NCBI GenBank assembly: GCA_001725255.1
Contig: MEFV01000014.1
Span: 1-64,000 of the forward strand
Reading direction: 5' to 3'
Length of the DNA stretch: 64,000 nucleotides
From: Comamonas sp. SCN 67-35
Lineage (GTDB): Bacteria > Pseudomonadota > Gammaproteobacteria > Burkholderiales > Burkholderiaceae_C
The notes beneath the pieces were generated by a model. The model was not told the origin of the DNA and searched no databases. It saw only the letters and a program-made list of their open reading frames with translations. The translations under genes were made by a program, and so were the position numbers. Positions 37,774 through 47,776 of the stretch are shown in pieces. How positions within the stretch are numbered: the first letter of the stretch is position 1; the number at the start of each line of letters is the position of its first letter.

Positions 37774-39579
37774 ATGTCAATTCACAATTTCAAAATCCGC
37801 ACCCGGCTCATGGTGGCCTTCGGCCTGATGGTGGCGCTGATCCTGATCATTGGCGGCACCGCCGCGCTCAAAAGCCAGCTGCTGATCGGCGAATTCGGCA
37901 AGGTCGTCCATGACTACTACCCACGTGTGACCGAAGCCTACGAAATCAAGGCGGCCGTGGCGGCCAACGAGGTGGCCCTGGCCAACATGCTGGCCTATCG
38001 GGAGCCGGACAACGTCAAGGCTCAGGTCACCGCCCTGCGTGACACGCGCAAGCGGATCTCGGATCTGTTCAAGAAGCTCGATGGCGTCATCACCAGCGAC
38101 GAGGGCAAGGCCGCGCTGGAGCGCACCAGGGCGCCGCGCACCCAGGTGACGGCGCTGCAGGACAAATTCCTCGAAGCCGTGGACATGGGCCTGACGGGCG
38201 ATGCCGCAACGATGCTGGAAAAGGAAATGCCCGGGCCGCTCAAGGCCTACAAGGCATCGATCGACGGCCTGCTCAAGCTCCAGAACCAGCTCATGGGGCA
38301 GGCCGCGGATGTCGCCACGGCCTCGGTGCAGGGCATGCTGTGGATCGTGGCCCTGGCCTCGCTGATCGCGATCGCGCTCGGGGTAGTGCTGGCGTGGTCC
38401 ATCATCCGCTCCATCATCCGGCCGCTGCACCAGGCGGTGGGCGTGGCCAACGCGGTGGCCGACGGCGACCTCACTCACCACATCGACGCGTCGGGCAACA
38501 GCGAGACGGCGCACCTGCTTCAGGCGCTGCGCCGCATGCAGGAGGGGCTGATCAAGGTGGTCTCGCACGTGCGCCAGGATTCCGACGGCGTGGCCACGGC
38601 CAGCGCGGAAATCGCCCAGGGCAACCAGGACCTGTCAGCGCGCACCGAAAGCCAGGCCAGCGCGCTGGAGCAGACCGCCGCCTCGATGGAAGAGCTCAAC
38701 TCCACCGTGCGCCAGAACGCGGACAACGCACGCCAGGCCAACCAGCTGGCGCAGAACGCTTCCGGCGTCGCGAGCCAGGGCGGCGCGGTGGTGGCCGACG
38801 TGGTGCGCACCATGAAGGAGATCAACGACAGTTCGGGCAAGATCGCCAACATCATCCAGGTGATCGACTCGATCGCGTTTCAGACCAACATCCTCGCGCT
38901 GAACGCGGCCGTGGAAGCGGCGCGCGCGGGCGAGCAGGGGCGAGGCTTTGCCGTGGTGGCCAGCGAGGTGCGCTCGCTCGCGGGGCGTTCGGCCGATGCC
39001 GCACGCGAGATCAAGCAACTGATACAGGCCAGCGTGGAGCGCGTGGGCGTGGGCTCCGCGCTGGTGGACAAGGCCGGCCACACCATGAGCGAAGTGGTGC
39101 AGGCCATCCAGCGCGTGACCGACATCATGGGCGAGATCAGCGCCGCCAGCAATGAACAGAGCCAGGGCGTGGCGCAGGTGGGCGAGGCCGTGGCGCAGAT
39201 GGATCAGGCCACGCAGCAGAACGCGGCACTGGTGGAAGAAATGGCCGCAGCCGCCTCCAGCCTGAACACGCAGGCGCAGCAGCTCGTGGGCGCGGTGGCC
39301 ACCTTCCGCCTGAAGGACACGCAGGCGGCGAGCGCCGTGCGCACCGCCCCCACGGCCCGGGCCGCGCCGCCAGCACTCCCCGCCCAGCCCCCGTCCAGGC
39401 CCGCGGCCTCGGCGCGCCCCGTGCGCGTGGCGGCCAAACCGGCCCCGACCAAACTCCAGCCGCAAGTCACGGCCACGCGCCAATTGCCACAGGGCGACGC
39501 CCAGGGCAGCGCCAAGGGCGGCAACAAGAGCGATGCCAAGGCAGGCGCCCGAAACGACGACGATTGGGAAAGCTTCTGA
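37774..39579 (+). CDS. Methyl-accepting chemotaxis protein
   Basis: This 601-residue receptor has a membrane helix (about 11-33), a periplasmic four-helix-bundle-like sensor (about 34-187), a second helix (about 188-212), a HAMP domain (about 213-265) and a long methyl-accepting signalling domain. The hairpin tip (IAFQTNILALNAAVEAARAG) is the universal CheA/CheW-binding segment. The C-terminus is Pro/Ala-rich and ends WESF, like the pentapeptide that tethers CheR/CheB in major receptors. The ligand is not predictable. Confidence 0.95.
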   Translation: MSIHNFKIRTRLMVAFGLMVALILIIGGTAALKSQLLIGEFGKVVHDYYPRVTEAYEIKAAVAANEVALANMLAYREPDNVKAQVTALRDTRKRISDLFKKLDGVITSDEGKAALERTRAPRTQVTALQDKFLEAVDMGLTGDAATMLEKEMPGPLKAYKASIDGLLKLQNQLMGQAADVATASVQGMLWIVALASLIAIALGVVLAWSIIRSIIRPLHQAVGVANAVADGDLTHHIDASGNSETAHLLQALRRMQEGLIKVVSHVRQDSDGVATASAEIAQGNQDLSARTESQASALEQTAASMEELNSTVRQNADNARQANQLAQNASGVASQGGAVVADVVRTMKEINDSSGKIANIIQVIDSIAFQTNILALNAAVEAARAGEQGRGFAVVASEVRSLAGRSADAAREIKQLIQASVERVGVGSALVDKAGHTMSEVVQAIQRVTDIMGEISAASNEQSQGVAQVGEAVAQMDQATQQNAALVEEMAAAASSLNTQAQQLVGAVATFRLKDTQAASAVRTAPTARAAPPALPAQPPSRPAASARPVRVAAKPAPTKLQPQVTATRQLPQGDAQGSAKGGNKSDAKAGARNDDDWESF

Positions 39580-39630
39580 GGAGCGCGGATCCCCCGTCCC
39601 GCGCACGCCGCGCCGCGCGCACACGCAACA

Positions 39631-39670
39631 AGGCCCCGGACGGCATGCGCCGCCCGGGGCCTCTTCTTTT
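39631..39670 (+). terminator. Rho-independent terminator after the chemotaxis receptor
   Basis: AGGCCCCGG (39631-39639) pairs with CCGGGGCCT (39654-39662), and the T-rich run TCTTCTTTT follows. It lies 52 bp after the receptor stop codon. Confidence 0.85.
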
Positions 39671-39687
39671 GACGGACAGCGCCCGGC

Positions 39688-39918
39688 TTACTTGCGCCAG
39701 TAGTTGTTGGCCGCGGCGACGGTCTGGAAATTCAGCGCGATCACGTGCGAGGCAGACGTGAGGCCCGCCGCATCATTGGCATATTCGGGGCGCAGCTTGT
39801 GCAGCACCTCGCTGTCGGGCTGGGTGTACTTCACGCCGCGGCGGCTCAGGGTAATGGCCAGCTCGAACCCCTGCTGAGGGGTCTCGGTAATCAACGAAGT
39901 CAACCAAACATCGGCCAT
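39688..39918 (-). CDS. Conserved small hypothetical protein (76 aa)
   Basis: The family is not recognised. The protein begins MADVWLTSLITETPQQGFEL and ends in NNYWRK. It is soluble, mixed alpha/beta in appearance, with no Cys. A strong AAGGAG site seven bases before the ATG at 39918 argues that it is expressed. It stands alone between the receptor terminator and xerC, on the minus strand. Confidence 0.7.
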   Translation of the reverse strand: MADVWLTSLITETPQQGFELAITLSRRGVKYTQPDSEVLHKLRPEYANDAAGLTSASHVIALNFQTVAAANNYWRK

Positions 39919-40009
39919 GTTTTTCTCCTTCAAGGCATGCGATGGAAAGCAGCCATTGTGCGGCTTTCCCCGCCAGCCCGTGGGCGGTGGACGATAACCG
40001 GGACGCGAA

Positions 40010-40948
40010 CTATGGTTTTCTGTGCGCGCGCGGATGTGCCTGGTCGTACACCCGGGCCAGATGCTGGAAATCGAGCCGCGTGTACACCTGCGTGGTGCTG
40101 ATGTTGGCGTGGCCCAGCAGCTCCTGCACGGCACGCAGGTCACCGCTCGATTGCAGCAGATGGCTGGCAAACGAGTGGCGCAGCATGTGCGGATGCACGG
40201 GGGCGCTCAGCCCCGCATGCTGGCTGCGCGCGCGCAGCCTCATCCAGATGGACTGGCTGCTCAGGCGCGTGCCGCGCTGCCCGATGAACAAGGCCTCGCA
40301 CGGCTCGGCCGCGAAGGGTTGCAGACGCAGCGCCAGCCAGGCCGCCAAGGCCTTGCATGCCGCCTGCCCCATGGGCACGACGCGGCGCTTGGAGCCCTTG
40401 CCCAGCACATGGGCCTCGGCCGCCTGCAGATCGACCCAGCCGCGCCCCTGCGGCTCGGCGACGTGCCCTGGCGTGGCATCAAGCCCCGTGAGCTCGCTCA
40501 CGCGCAGGCCGCAGCCATAGAGCAACTCGACCATCGCGCGGTCGCGCGCCTCCAGCCAGGGATCGGCCGCCGGCTCGGCGAAATCCGCCAGGTGCACCGC
40601 CTCGTCCACGGCGAGCGCCTTGGGCAGCAGCCGCGCTGCCTTGGGCGCGCGCACATCCTGCGCCGGGTTCGCGGCGACCAGCCCCTGGCGGCCGGCCCAG
40701 GCATAGAACCCGCGCCACGCCGACAGCGTCAGGCTCAAGCTGCGCGCGCTTTGCCCGCGGGCATGCAGCTGCGCCAGATAGCGGCGGACATGGGTGCTGG
40801 TGAGCGCAAGCAAGGCCTGCCCCTGTGCCAGAGCAACCAGCCGCGTGAGCTCCTGTTCATACAGCTGCGCCGTGCGCGGCGCGAGGCGCTTTTCCACCCG
40901 CACGTGCTGCAGATACTGCAGAGCCAGCGGCGGCAGGGGCTGCGTCAT
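40010..40948 (-). CDS. xerC: Tyrosine recombinase XerC
   Basis: XerC with XerD resolves chromosome dimers at dif. The 312-residue protein has the SAM-like N-terminal domain and a catalytic domain with Arg in YGCGLRVSEL, Lys in GKGSKRR, HMLRHSFASHLL, the LGHANISTTQ His and the Tyr in VYTRLDF. The start at 40948 leaves 11 bases after the DUF484 stop, with GAGG upstream. A Met at 40972 is possible. The dapF-DUF484-xerC order of many Proteobacteria is kept apart from dapF. Confidence 0.95.
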   Translation of the reverse strand: MTQPLPPLALQYLQHVRVEKRLAPRTAQLYEQELTRLVALAQGQALLALTSTHVRRYLAQLHARGQSARSLSLTLSAWRGFYAWAGRQGLVAANPAQDVRAPKAARLLPKALAVDEAVHLADFAEPAADPWLEARDRAMVELLYGCGLRVSELTGLDATPGHVAEPQGRGWVDLQAAEAHVLGKGSKRRVVPMGQAACKALAAWLALRLQPFAAEPCEALFIGQRGTRLSSQSIWMRLRARSQHAGLSAPVHPHMLRHSFASHLLQSSGDLRAVQELLGHANISTTQVYTRLDFQHLARVYDQAHPRAHRKP

Positions 40949-40959
40949 CGGGCCCGGCC

Positions 40960-41655
40960 TCAACAGGCGCACAGGCGCGTCAGCGCCGCCGACGCGAGTT
41001 CCGCCATGTGCGTGAGGAATTCGGTGCCCATGGTGCTGTCGAAACGGTCCGGGTCATCGGACGCGAGCACCAGCAGGCCAAAGGCCGGCTGGGTGGCATC
41101 ATCGATCGCCCCGGGGCGCAGCGGCAGCATCGCCACCGATCGCACCTGCGCGGCCTGGGGCAGCCAGCCTATGGCCTCGAACCCCAGGTTGGGGCCGCAA
41201 AACGGCATGGTCAGGGAGGAGGCGAACGAGCGCACGTCCTCGCTCACGTCCTGCGCCCAGGGCGCATCGGCCCACGGCGGCGCCACATCCCACAGCCGCA
41301 GCGCCGACTTGGGGACGTCAAACCATGCGTGCACCCCGTCCTGCACCGCCGCAACGAGCGCCGCGGGATCGGCCACCGCCAGCAGCTGGCGGCTCCATTG
41401 CTGCACCTTGGCGGCGATGGCGGCATTCTCGCTGCCATGGCGCACCATCTCCACGATGCGGGCCTCCAGCGCCTTGATCTTGTCGCGCAGCATCTCGGCC
41501 TGGCGCTCGATCAGGCTCACCGCCCGCTGCCCATGCTGGCTGGTGAGCACGATGCTCGTGAGCAGCGGTGCGTGGCGCTCGAAAAATTCGGGCGTGTTGG
41601 CGAGGTACTGCGCAATATCGTCTTCGGTGATCGGCGGGACGGCGGGAGAGGTCAT
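40960..41655 (-). CDS. DUF484 family protein (GAF-like)
   Basis: The 231-residue soluble protein begins with the family hallmark DIAQYLANTPEFFERH. A coiled-coil region (about 45-75) and a GAF-like domain (about 90-225) follow. DUF484 proteins almost always precede xerC. The function is unknown. No dapF lies upstream here. The next gene is a divergent DoxX gene. Confidence 0.92.
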   Translation of the reverse strand: MTSPAVPPITEDDIAQYLANTPEFFERHAPLLTSIVLTSQHGQRAVSLIERQAEMLRDKIKALEARIVEMVRHGSENAAIAAKVQQWSRQLLAVADPAALVAAVQDGVHAWFDVPKSALRLWDVAPPWADAPWAQDVSEDVRSFASSLTMPFCGPNLGFEAIGWLPQAAQVRSVAMLPLRPGAIDDATQPAFGLLVLASDDPDRFDSTMGTEFLTHMAELASAALTRLCAC

Positions 41656-41738
41656 GAACTTGGCAATCGCAAAAGGCTACAGGCCGCCATCTTAAGGAAT
41701 ACGCCATGCGCTGGCTACTGCGGCAACCCTGCGGCGCG

Positions 41739-41768
41739 CCTGACGCCGGGCGGGAGGACATGCAATAA
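41739..41768 (+). promoter_or_regulatory. Possible sigma-70 promoter for doxX
   Basis: CTGACG (41739-41744) and AATAAT (41763-41768) are separated by 18 bases and lie about 70 bp before the doxX ATG in the 184-bp divergent gap. The -10 region is the only A/T-rich patch in the gap. Confidence 0.4.
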
Positions 41769-41839
41769 TTGATAGCGCACACGCGACCATTGCGTCGCCA
41801 CTGCCAGGCCCGCCCTTCAACGCACACGAGGTTCCGCCC

Positions 41840-42220
41840 ATGAATGCCTTGTATCAGCCACGCGCCGCCGCCGTCATTTTGCGCACCGTTCTGGCACTGC
41901 TCCTGCTGTTTCACGGCTGGGCCAAAATCAGCGGCGGGGTCGGATGGCTGGTGGGAGTCCTCGAAAAAACCGGAGTCCCGGGGTTCTTCGCCTATGCGGT
42001 CTATCTCGGAGAAGTGCTGGCGCCGCTGCTGCTGCTGGCTGGCCTCTTCGTGGTTCCCGCGGCGCTGCTGGTGATGATCAACATGGCGGTGGCCGTCGTG
42101 CTGATGCACCAGAGCCAGCTGCTCACGCTCAACTCTTCGGGCGGCTGGGCGCTGGAACTGCAGGCGTTCTACTTCGTCTCCGCGCTCGTGGTGCTGCTCA
42201 CGGCCAGACCGCGAAGCTGA
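41840..42220 (+). CDS. DoxX family membrane protein
   Basis: The 126-residue protein has four predicted membrane helices and the DoxX features: an early FHGWAKI segment (His and Lys after the first helix), GVPGFFAYAVYLGEVLAPLLLL and a His/Gln-rich loop. DoxX proteins are small quinone- or redox-linked membrane proteins of mostly unknown role. It is followed 42 bp later by the NUDIX-MBL gene on the same strand. Confidence 0.88.
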   Translation: MNALYQPRAAAVILRTVLALLLLFHGWAKISGGVGWLVGVLEKTGVPGFFAYAVYLGEVLAPLLLLAGLFVVPAALLVMINMAVAVVLMHQSQLLTLNSSGGWALELQAFYFVSALVVLLTARPRS

Positions 42221-42262
42221 GGGGCCCGCACGCATGGCGCGGCATCTCCACATAATGACGCC

Positions 42263-43927
42263 ATGCCACGCTCGAGCCAACTCCTGTATCCGCAGCGCGA
42301 ACCAGCCGCGCTGCTGCCCGCAGCCACGGTGCTGCTGCTGCGCGATGACGCCCAGGCGGGCCTGCAGGTTCTGATGACCCGGCGCTCGCCACGAGCGAGC
42401 TTCGCGCCCGGTGCCTACGTGTTTCCAGGCGGCGGCATCGACGCCGCGGACGCCGGGAGCCATGATCTGGCCGACCACCGGCCGGAGCAGACGGGCGAGG
42501 TGCTGACCCAGGCGATCGCCGCGATCCGCGAGAGTTTTGAAGAGCTCGGCGTGCTGCTCGCCCGCCACGGCGACGGCACCTGGGCGGACGAGCACGACGT
42601 GGCGGCTCTGGATCGCAAGGCGCCCTTTTCCAGCCAGTGCGCGGCCCGCGGCCTGACGCTGGCGGCCGACGCCATGCATCTGCTGGCGCACTGGAACACC
42701 GACCGCGATCTGCCCCGGCGCTTCTCCGTGCCCTTCTTCGTCGCCCGCATGCCGCCGGGCCAGAGCCCGGTGGCCGACAACGCCGAGCAGTTCGCGCCCG
42801 AATGGGTCAGCCCTGGCGACGCCCTTGCGCGCCATGCGGCGGGGACGTTCTTCATGATCTATCCGACGATACGCACGCTCGAGCGCCTGTGCGGTTTCTC
42901 TGGCGTGGAGGCGGTGCTGGCCGCGCTTCGGACCGAAAAGCCGCTGTGGACGAGCTGCCCGCGCGCGGGCTTCAAGCATGGGCGTCAAGAGCGCTTCATG
43001 GAGCACGAAGCGGAATACGGCGAACTGGCGCTCGTGTGTCCCGATGGGCAGATCCGCCACACGCTGGACTGGCAAAACGACCACGCCGTGCCGCTGCTGC
43101 GCAACGTGCAGCGCCTCACGGCCGCCAACCCCGGCGCCATGACCGGCCCCGGCACCAACAGCTACGTCGTGGGCGAGCCGGGCACGGGCTGCATCGTGAT
43201 CGACCCCGGCCCCCATGACGACGAGCACATCGAGCGCCTCTGGCGCGCCGCGGACGGCGACGTGCGCGCCATCGTCTGCACCCATTCGCACGCCGACCAC
43301 TTCCCGGGCGCCCGGCCGCTGCAGGCGCTGTGCGAGCACGCAGGACGGCCCCGTCCCCCCATCCTGGGCCTGTCCTCGGGGCCGCATGCCCGCACCCACA
43401 GCGAATTCACGCCCGACCGGGAACTATCGAATGGAGAGCTGCTCACGCTTTCCGGCAAAGGGCTGGAGGGCGAAATCACTCATACCCTGGAGATCGTGCA
43501 CACGCCCGGCCACGCCGCCAACCACCTGTGCCTGCTGCTGCGCGAGGACGGCCTGCTGTTCTCGGGCGACCATATCCTGAACGGCAGCACCACGGTGGTG
43601 GACCCGCCCGATGGCAACATGACGGACTACCTCGAGTCGCTCGACCGGCTCGATGCGCTGTGCGTGCAATGGAACGTGCCCTTCATCCTGCCCGCGCACG
43701 GCCACGTGCTGGGCGATGCGCGCGGCGCCATCGCGCACCTCAAGGCCCACCGCCTGGCGCGCGAGGCCAAGGTGCTCGCTGCGATGCAGCGGCTGCCGGA
43801 CGGCACGCTGGAGCAATGGGTGGCGCTGGCGTACGACGACGTGCCCGCGCGCATGTGGCCGCTGGCGCAGCGCTCGCTGCTGGCGCATGTGGAGCGCATC
43901 CGCTCCTTGCAGCCGGGCAACGACTGA
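42263..43927 (+). CDS. NUDIX hydrolase - metallo-beta-lactamase fusion protein
   Basis: The 554-residue protein joins two hydrolases. Residues 1-230 are a NUDIX domain with GGGIDAAD and the RESFEELGV part of the NUDIX box. From about 265 to 520 follows a metallo-beta-lactamase fold with the zinc motif H341-S-H-A-D345-H346, the HTPGHAANH and SGDHILNG segments and a C-terminal winged-helix region (LACTB2-like). Such fusions are known in betaproteobacteria. The substrates are unproven. A CoA-type or nucleotide diphosphate for the first domain and RNA or thioester for the second are possible. Confidence 0.88.
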   Translation: MPRSSQLLYPQREPAALLPAATVLLLRDDAQAGLQVLMTRRSPRASFAPGAYVFPGGGIDAADAGSHDLADHRPEQTGEVLTQAIAAIRESFEELGVLLARHGDGTWADEHDVAALDRKAPFSSQCAARGLTLAADAMHLLAHWNTDRDLPRRFSVPFFVARMPPGQSPVADNAEQFAPEWVSPGDALARHAAGTFFMIYPTIRTLERLCGFSGVEAVLAALRTEKPLWTSCPRAGFKHGRQERFMEHEAEYGELALVCPDGQIRHTLDWQNDHAVPLLRNVQRLTAANPGAMTGPGTNSYVVGEPGTGCIVIDPGPHDDEHIERLWRAADGDVRAIVCTHSHADHFPGARPLQALCEHAGRPRPPILGLSSGPHARTHSEFTPDRELSNGELLTLSGKGLEGEITHTLEIVHTPGHAANHLCLLLREDGLLFSGDHILNGSTTVVDPPDGNMTDYLESLDRLDALCVQWNVPFILPAHGHVLGDARGAIAHLKAHRLAREAKVLAAMQRLPDGTLEQWVALAYDDVPARMWPLAQRSLLAHVERIRSLQPGND

Positions 43928-44050
43928 GCCGTGGCGGTGCCCGGCCGGGTCGGCCACGTGGCCCGCGCATATCCATATGACGCGAATGTCTGAAACCTTC
44001 GCCGAATCGCCTATATCTTCCAAGTCTCTTCTGACTTTTCGGAATTTGCG

Positions 44051-44968
44051 ATGAAAGCCGACACCATCCTGCAGACCATAGGCAACACCCCGCACGTGCG
44101 CATCCACCGGCTGTTCGGTGACGCCGAGGTATGGCTCAAGTGCGAACGCGCCAACCCCGGCGGCTCGCTCAAGGACCGCATCGCCCTGGGCATGGTCGAG
44201 GCGGCCGAGCGATCGGGCCAGCTTCACCCCGGCGGCACAATCATCGAGCCGACCAGCGGCAACACGGGCGTGGGCCTGGCGATGGTCGCCGCCGTCAAGG
44301 GCTATCGACTCATCGTCGTGATGCCCGAGAGCATGAGCGTCGAGCGCCGCCGCCTGATCCTGGCCTTCGGCGCGCGGCTGGAACTCACGCCCAAGGAAAA
44401 AGGCACGAGCGGTGCCGTGGCACGAGCGAAGGAACTGACCGAACAGACACCCGGCGCGGTGATGCTCAACCAGTTCGAGAACCCGGCCAACATCGACGCC
44501 CACGCGCGCACCACGGCGCAGGAGGTGCTCGCCGACTTCCCCGAGGGGCTGGACGCCATCATCAGCGGCGTGGGCACGGGCGGCCACATCACGGCACTGG
44601 CGCGCGTGCTCAAGCCCAAGTGGCCCCGGCTCAAGGTCTACGCGGTCGAGCCCAGCCAGTCGGCCGTGATCGGCGGCGGCCAGCCCGGTCCGCACGGCAT
44701 CCAGGGCCTGGGTGCAGGCTTCATCCCGAAGAACCTGGACACCAGCGTGATCGATGGCGTGATCGCCATCGCCGACGAAGAAGCCCGCGAATGGGCGCGC
44801 CAGTGCGCCACCCGCGAAGGCATCCTGGTGGGCATCTCCACAGGCGCGGCGCTGGCGGCCATTGCGCAGCAACTGTCTCGGCTGCCCGCGGGTGCCAAGG
44901 TGCTGGGCGTGAACTACGACACGGGCGAGCGTTACCTGTCGGTGGATGGTTTCCTGCCCGCCGCCTGA
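44051..44968 (+). CDS. cysK: Cysteine synthase, CysK type
   Basis: O-acetylserine sulfhydrylase forms cysteine from O-acetylserine and sulfide. The 305-residue PLP enzyme has the Lys of NPGGSLKDR (K41), the PLP phosphate loop TSGNTGVG and the GVGTGGHI loop. The [15 protein letters not shown] segment is typical of CysK rather than CysM, so CysK is preferred. It is a single gene, and its stop lies about 30 bp before the 3' end of the convergent rnpB. Confidence 0.9.
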   Translation: MKADTILQTIGNTPHVRIHRLFGDAEVWLKCERANPGGSLKDRIALGMVEAAERSGQLHPGGTIIEPTSGNTGVGLAMVAAVKGYRLIVVMPESMSVERRRLILAFGARLELTPKEKGTSGAVARAKELTEQTPGAVMLNQFENPANIDAHARTTAQEVLADFPEGLDAIISGVGTGGHITALARVLKPKWPRLKVYAVEPSQSAVIGGGQPGPHGIQGLGAGFIPKNLDTSVIDGVIAIADEEAREWARQCATREGILVGISTGAALAAIAQQLSRLPAGAKVLGVNYDTGERYLSVDGFLPAA

Positions 44969-45000
44969 ACGTGCAGGCGCGAGCAGGAACACGGTAAAAG

Positions 45001-45342
45001 TGTGAAGCCCGCCGATAAGCCGGATTCTGTGCATGCGGTTGCCCGCATGTGACCGCCATCAATCTGGGCCGGGGGTCGCCCCACCGGCTCGATGCCACCT
45101 ACCCGCACACTCCGGGGGCCCCGTCAACGTGTGCCTACTTGGTGTTGCTGCGCGTAGAGATTGCCCGTTGCACCCCCGGTGGTCTGCCTCGCGGCACTCC
45201 CCCGGGACTCGTCTCTGTTGCTCTGATCCTCACCTCGCGGTGGACAGCCGTTAGCTGCTACGCTGCCCTGTGCAGTCCGGACGTTCCTCCAGTGCCTGGT
45301 TTCCCAGCTTGCACCGGCGGCGGTCTGGCGTGCTTCACGGGG
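45001..45342 (-). ncRNA. rnpB: RNase P RNA (rnpB), bacterial type A
   Basis: On the minus strand the sequence shows the RNase P landmarks. The 5' GTGAAGC pairs with the 3' GCTTCAC to form P1. Then come GAGGAACGTCCGGACT (the CR-I region, with GGA at its start), CAGGGCAG, the ACAGAGA element and, near the 3' end, AGAATCCGGCTTATCGG. The length of about 342 bases fits. RNase P RNA matures the 5' ends of tRNA. Exact ends are set from P1 and may be off by a few bases. Confidence 0.94.
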
Positions 45343-45345
45343 GTG

Positions 45346-45351
45346 ATTATC
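45346..45351 (-). promoter_or_regulatory. -10 box of rnpB
   Basis: On the minus strand GATAAT lies 7-12 bases upstream of the presumed RNase P RNA start at about 45339-45342. No -35 box with good match was seen. The site overlaps the leader of the divergent amidase gene. Confidence 0.5.
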
Positions 45352-45396
45352 GGTGACGGCGCTACGATGCGCACATCGTTTCAGCATCATTTCGCC

Positions 45397-46764
45397 ATGT
45401 CCGCCTTCGCCCCCCTGACCACGCTCGCCGACGCAAGCCAGGAACTTGCCCGCCACCGCAGCACGTCCGTGCAGCTCACGCAGACGGCCCTGGAGCGCAT
45501 CGGCTCGGGCGAAGGGCCCGTCGCGTTCACCCACGTCTTCACCGACAGCGCGCTGGCCGAGGCCCGCGCCAGCGACCTGCTGCGCGCCGCGGGCATCGTG
45601 CGCTCGCCGATGGAAGGCCTGCCCATCTCGATCAAGGACCTGTTCGACGTTCAGGGCCGCGTCACGCACGCGGGTTCCCGGCTGCTGCGGGACACCGTCC
45701 CCGCCGCCCAGGACGCGGCCATCGTCGCGCGCCTGCGCGCCGCGGGCGCGGTCATCGTGGGCAGCACCAATATGACGGAATTCGCGTTCTCGGGCATAGG
45801 CATCAATCCGCATTACGGCACACCGCGCAACCCCTGGGGCCGCGAGGGCGGCGGGCGCATTCCGGGCGGCTCATCCTCGGGCGCGGCCATCAGCGTGACC
45901 GATGGCATGGCGCTCGCCGCCATCGGCACGGACACGGGCGGGTCGGTGCGCATTCCCTCGGCCCTGTGCGGCCTCACGGGTTTCAAGCCCACCGCACGGC
46001 GCATTCCCACAGGCGGCGCGCTGCCGCTGTCGACCACGCTCGACTCGATCGGCCCCCTCGCGGCCTCGGTGCGCTGCTGCGCGCTGCTGGACAGCATTCT
46101 CGCGGGTGAACCCTGGGCCGAACCCGTACCCGCCACCCTCGGGCACATGCGCCTGCTGGCGCCGGGCAACCTGCTGCAGGACAGCATGGACACGGCCGTG
46201 GCCGACACCTGGGAAAGCGCGCTGACGCGCCTGGAACGCGCCGGCGCGCGCATCACGCACGCGCCGCTGGAGCCGCTGGATGAACTGGCCGCGATTCACG
46301 CCCACGGCACACTGTCGAACGCCGAGGCCTGGGCCTGGCACCGCCCCTATTTTCCCGATCAGCAGGACGAATACGACCCGCGCGTGGCCTCGCGCATCCT
46401 GGTGGGCCGCCGCATGAACGCGGCCGACTACATCGACCTGCTGAATGCACGCCAGCGCTGGATCGGCGAAATGCACCGCGCCCTGGCCGACTACGACGCC
46501 TTCATCATGCCCACGCTGCCCATCGTTGCGCCAGAGATCGCGCCGCTTCAGGCGAGCGACGAGGCGTTCTTCGCCACCAATGCGCTGATCCTGCGCAATC
46601 CCTCGCTGGTGAATTTTCTCGACGGCTGCGCCGTTTCACTGCCGATTCACGCCGCAGGCGGCGCGCCCGTGGGCCTGAGCCTGGCCTGCCCGGGCGGACA
46701 CGACCCGCGCCTGCTTTCGCTGGCGCTGGCCGTGGAGGCGGCGCTTACCCGCGCAGCGCCTTGA
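45397..46764 (+). CDS. Amidase signature family hydrolase
   Basis: The 455-residue enzyme has the Ser-cisSer-Lys triad elements: Lys in ISIKDLFDV, the [11 protein letters not shown] loop and [13 protein letters not shown]. It resembles GatA-like amidases, but no gatB or gatC lies nearby, so a small-molecule amidase is more likely. The start MSAFAP at 45397 was chosen. An ATG at 45367 is possible, and any earlier start would lie inside rnpB. Its 3' end overlaps the end of htpX by 20 bases. Confidence 0.87.
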   Translation: MSAFAPLTTLADASQELARHRSTSVQLTQTALERIGSGEGPVAFTHVFTDSALAEARASDLLRAAGIVRSPMEGLPISIKDLFDVQGRVTHAGSRLLRDTVPAAQDAAIVARLRAAGAVIVGSTNMTEFAFSGIGINPHYGTPRNPWGREGGGRIPGGSSSGAAISVTDGMALAAIGTDTGGSVRIPSALCGLTGFKPTARRIPTGGALPLSTTLDSIGPLAASVRCCALLDSILAGEPWAEPVPATLGHMRLLAPGNLLQDSMDTAVADTWESALTRLERAGARITHAPLEPLDELAAIHAHGTLSNAEAWAWHRPYFPDQQDEYDPRVASRILVGRRMNAADYIDLLNARQRWIGEMHRALADYDAFIMPTLPIVAPEIAPLQASDEAFFATNALILRNPSLVNFLDGCAVSLPIHAAGGAPVGLSLACPGGHDPRLLSLALAVEAALTRAAP

Positions 46765-47620
46765 GCGCCTCCACCCGCTGCTCGATCGGCGGGTGCGAGG
46801 AAAACAGTGCGCCGATGCCGCCCGCGATGCCCATGGCCTGCATGCTCTTGGGCAGCTCGCCCGGCTGCATGCCACCCAGGCGGTACAGCGCGTTGATCAT
46901 CGGCTGCGTCTGACCGAGCAACTGGGCCGAACCCGCGTCCGCGCGGAACTCGCGCTGGCGCGAGAACCACGCCACGATGATCGCGGCCACGAAGCCGAAG
47001 ACGATATCGAGCACCAGCGTCGTGATCATGTAGCCGATGCCCGGGCCGCTGTCGCGGTCGTCGCCCCGGCGCAGGAAGCCGTCCACCACATAGCCGATCG
47101 CGCGCGAGGCAAACACCACGAAGGTGTTCATCACGCCCTGGATCAGCGTCATCGTCACCATGTCGCCATTGGCCACGTGCGCCATCTCGTGGCCGAGCAC
47201 GGCGCGCACCTCCTCGCGCGTCATGCCCGAGAGCAGGCCCGTGGACACCGCCACGAGCGCCGAATTCTTGAACGCGCCGGTGGCGAAGGCGTTGGGCTCG
47301 CCCTCGTAGATGCCCACCTCGGGCATGCGCACGCCGGCCTTGTCGGCGAGTTCGCGCACGGTCTCGACGATCCAGGCCTCGTCGGCGTTGCGCGGCGCGC
47401 TGATGATCGTGACGCCCATGCTCATCTTGGCGATCATCTTGCTCATGAGCAGTGAAATGATCGCGCCGCCAAAGCCCATGACGAACGCGAACCCCAGCAG
47501 GTTCGTCATGTTCAGGCCATTGGCCGTGAGGTAGCGGTTCACGCCAAGCAGGCTCGCCACCACGCCGAGCACCGCCACGACGGCGATGTTGGTGAGCAGG
47601 AACAGCACGATACGTTTCAT
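46745..47620 (-). CDS. htpX: Membrane zinc metalloprotease HtpX
   Basis: HtpX is an inner-membrane quality-control protease. The 291-residue protein has two N-terminal helices (about 5-25 and 38-58), the zinc motif H144-E-M-A-H148, a further pair of helices and the Glu in [13 protein letters not shown] as third ligand. The length and the C-terminal [13 protein letters not shown] are typical. No heat-shock sigma-32 promoter was evident upstream. Confidence 0.96.
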   Translation of the reverse strand: MKRIVLFLLTNIAVVAVLGVVASLLGVNRYLTANGLNMTNLLGFAFVMGFGGAIISLLMSKMIAKMSMGVTIISAPRNADEAWIVETVRELADKAGVRMPEVGIYEGEPNAFATGAFKNSALVAVSTGLLSGMTREEVRAVLGHEMAHVANGDMVTMTLIQGVMNTFVVFASRAIGYVVDGFLRRGDDRDSGPGIGYMITTLVLDIVFGFVAAIIVAWFSRQREFRADAGSAQLLGQTQPMINALYRLGGMQPGELPKSMQAMGIAGGIGALFSSHPPIEQRVEALKALRG

Positions 47621-47666
47621 GTGAAAGGCTCCAGACGAGCGTCAAAAGGTCCGTGAAAGATGGGCG

Positions 47667-47702
47667 CTGCCTGCCGCGCTTCAAGGGGCGCGCGGCGGGC
47701 AG
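47667..47702 (-). terminator. Hairpin between LysR gene and htpX, possible terminator
   Basis: CTGCCTGCCGCGC (47667-47679) pairs with GCGCGGCGGGCAG (47690-47702), with one G-T wobble. On the minus strand a weakly T-rich stretch follows. It lies about 75 bp after the LysR gene stop and before htpX. Confidence 0.4.
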
Positions 47703-47776
47703 AGCTGCGTGGAGTCGGCATCCAGGCGAAAGTTCTCGCTGCGTGCCCCGGTGTGCCACGCGCCGACGGCGGCGCT

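Noticed and set aside
45049-45396. An N-terminal extension of the amidase starting at 45049
   Set aside because: It would cover the RNase P RNA gene on the other strand and adds nothing resembling the amidase family. The start at 45397 fits the family N-terminus.
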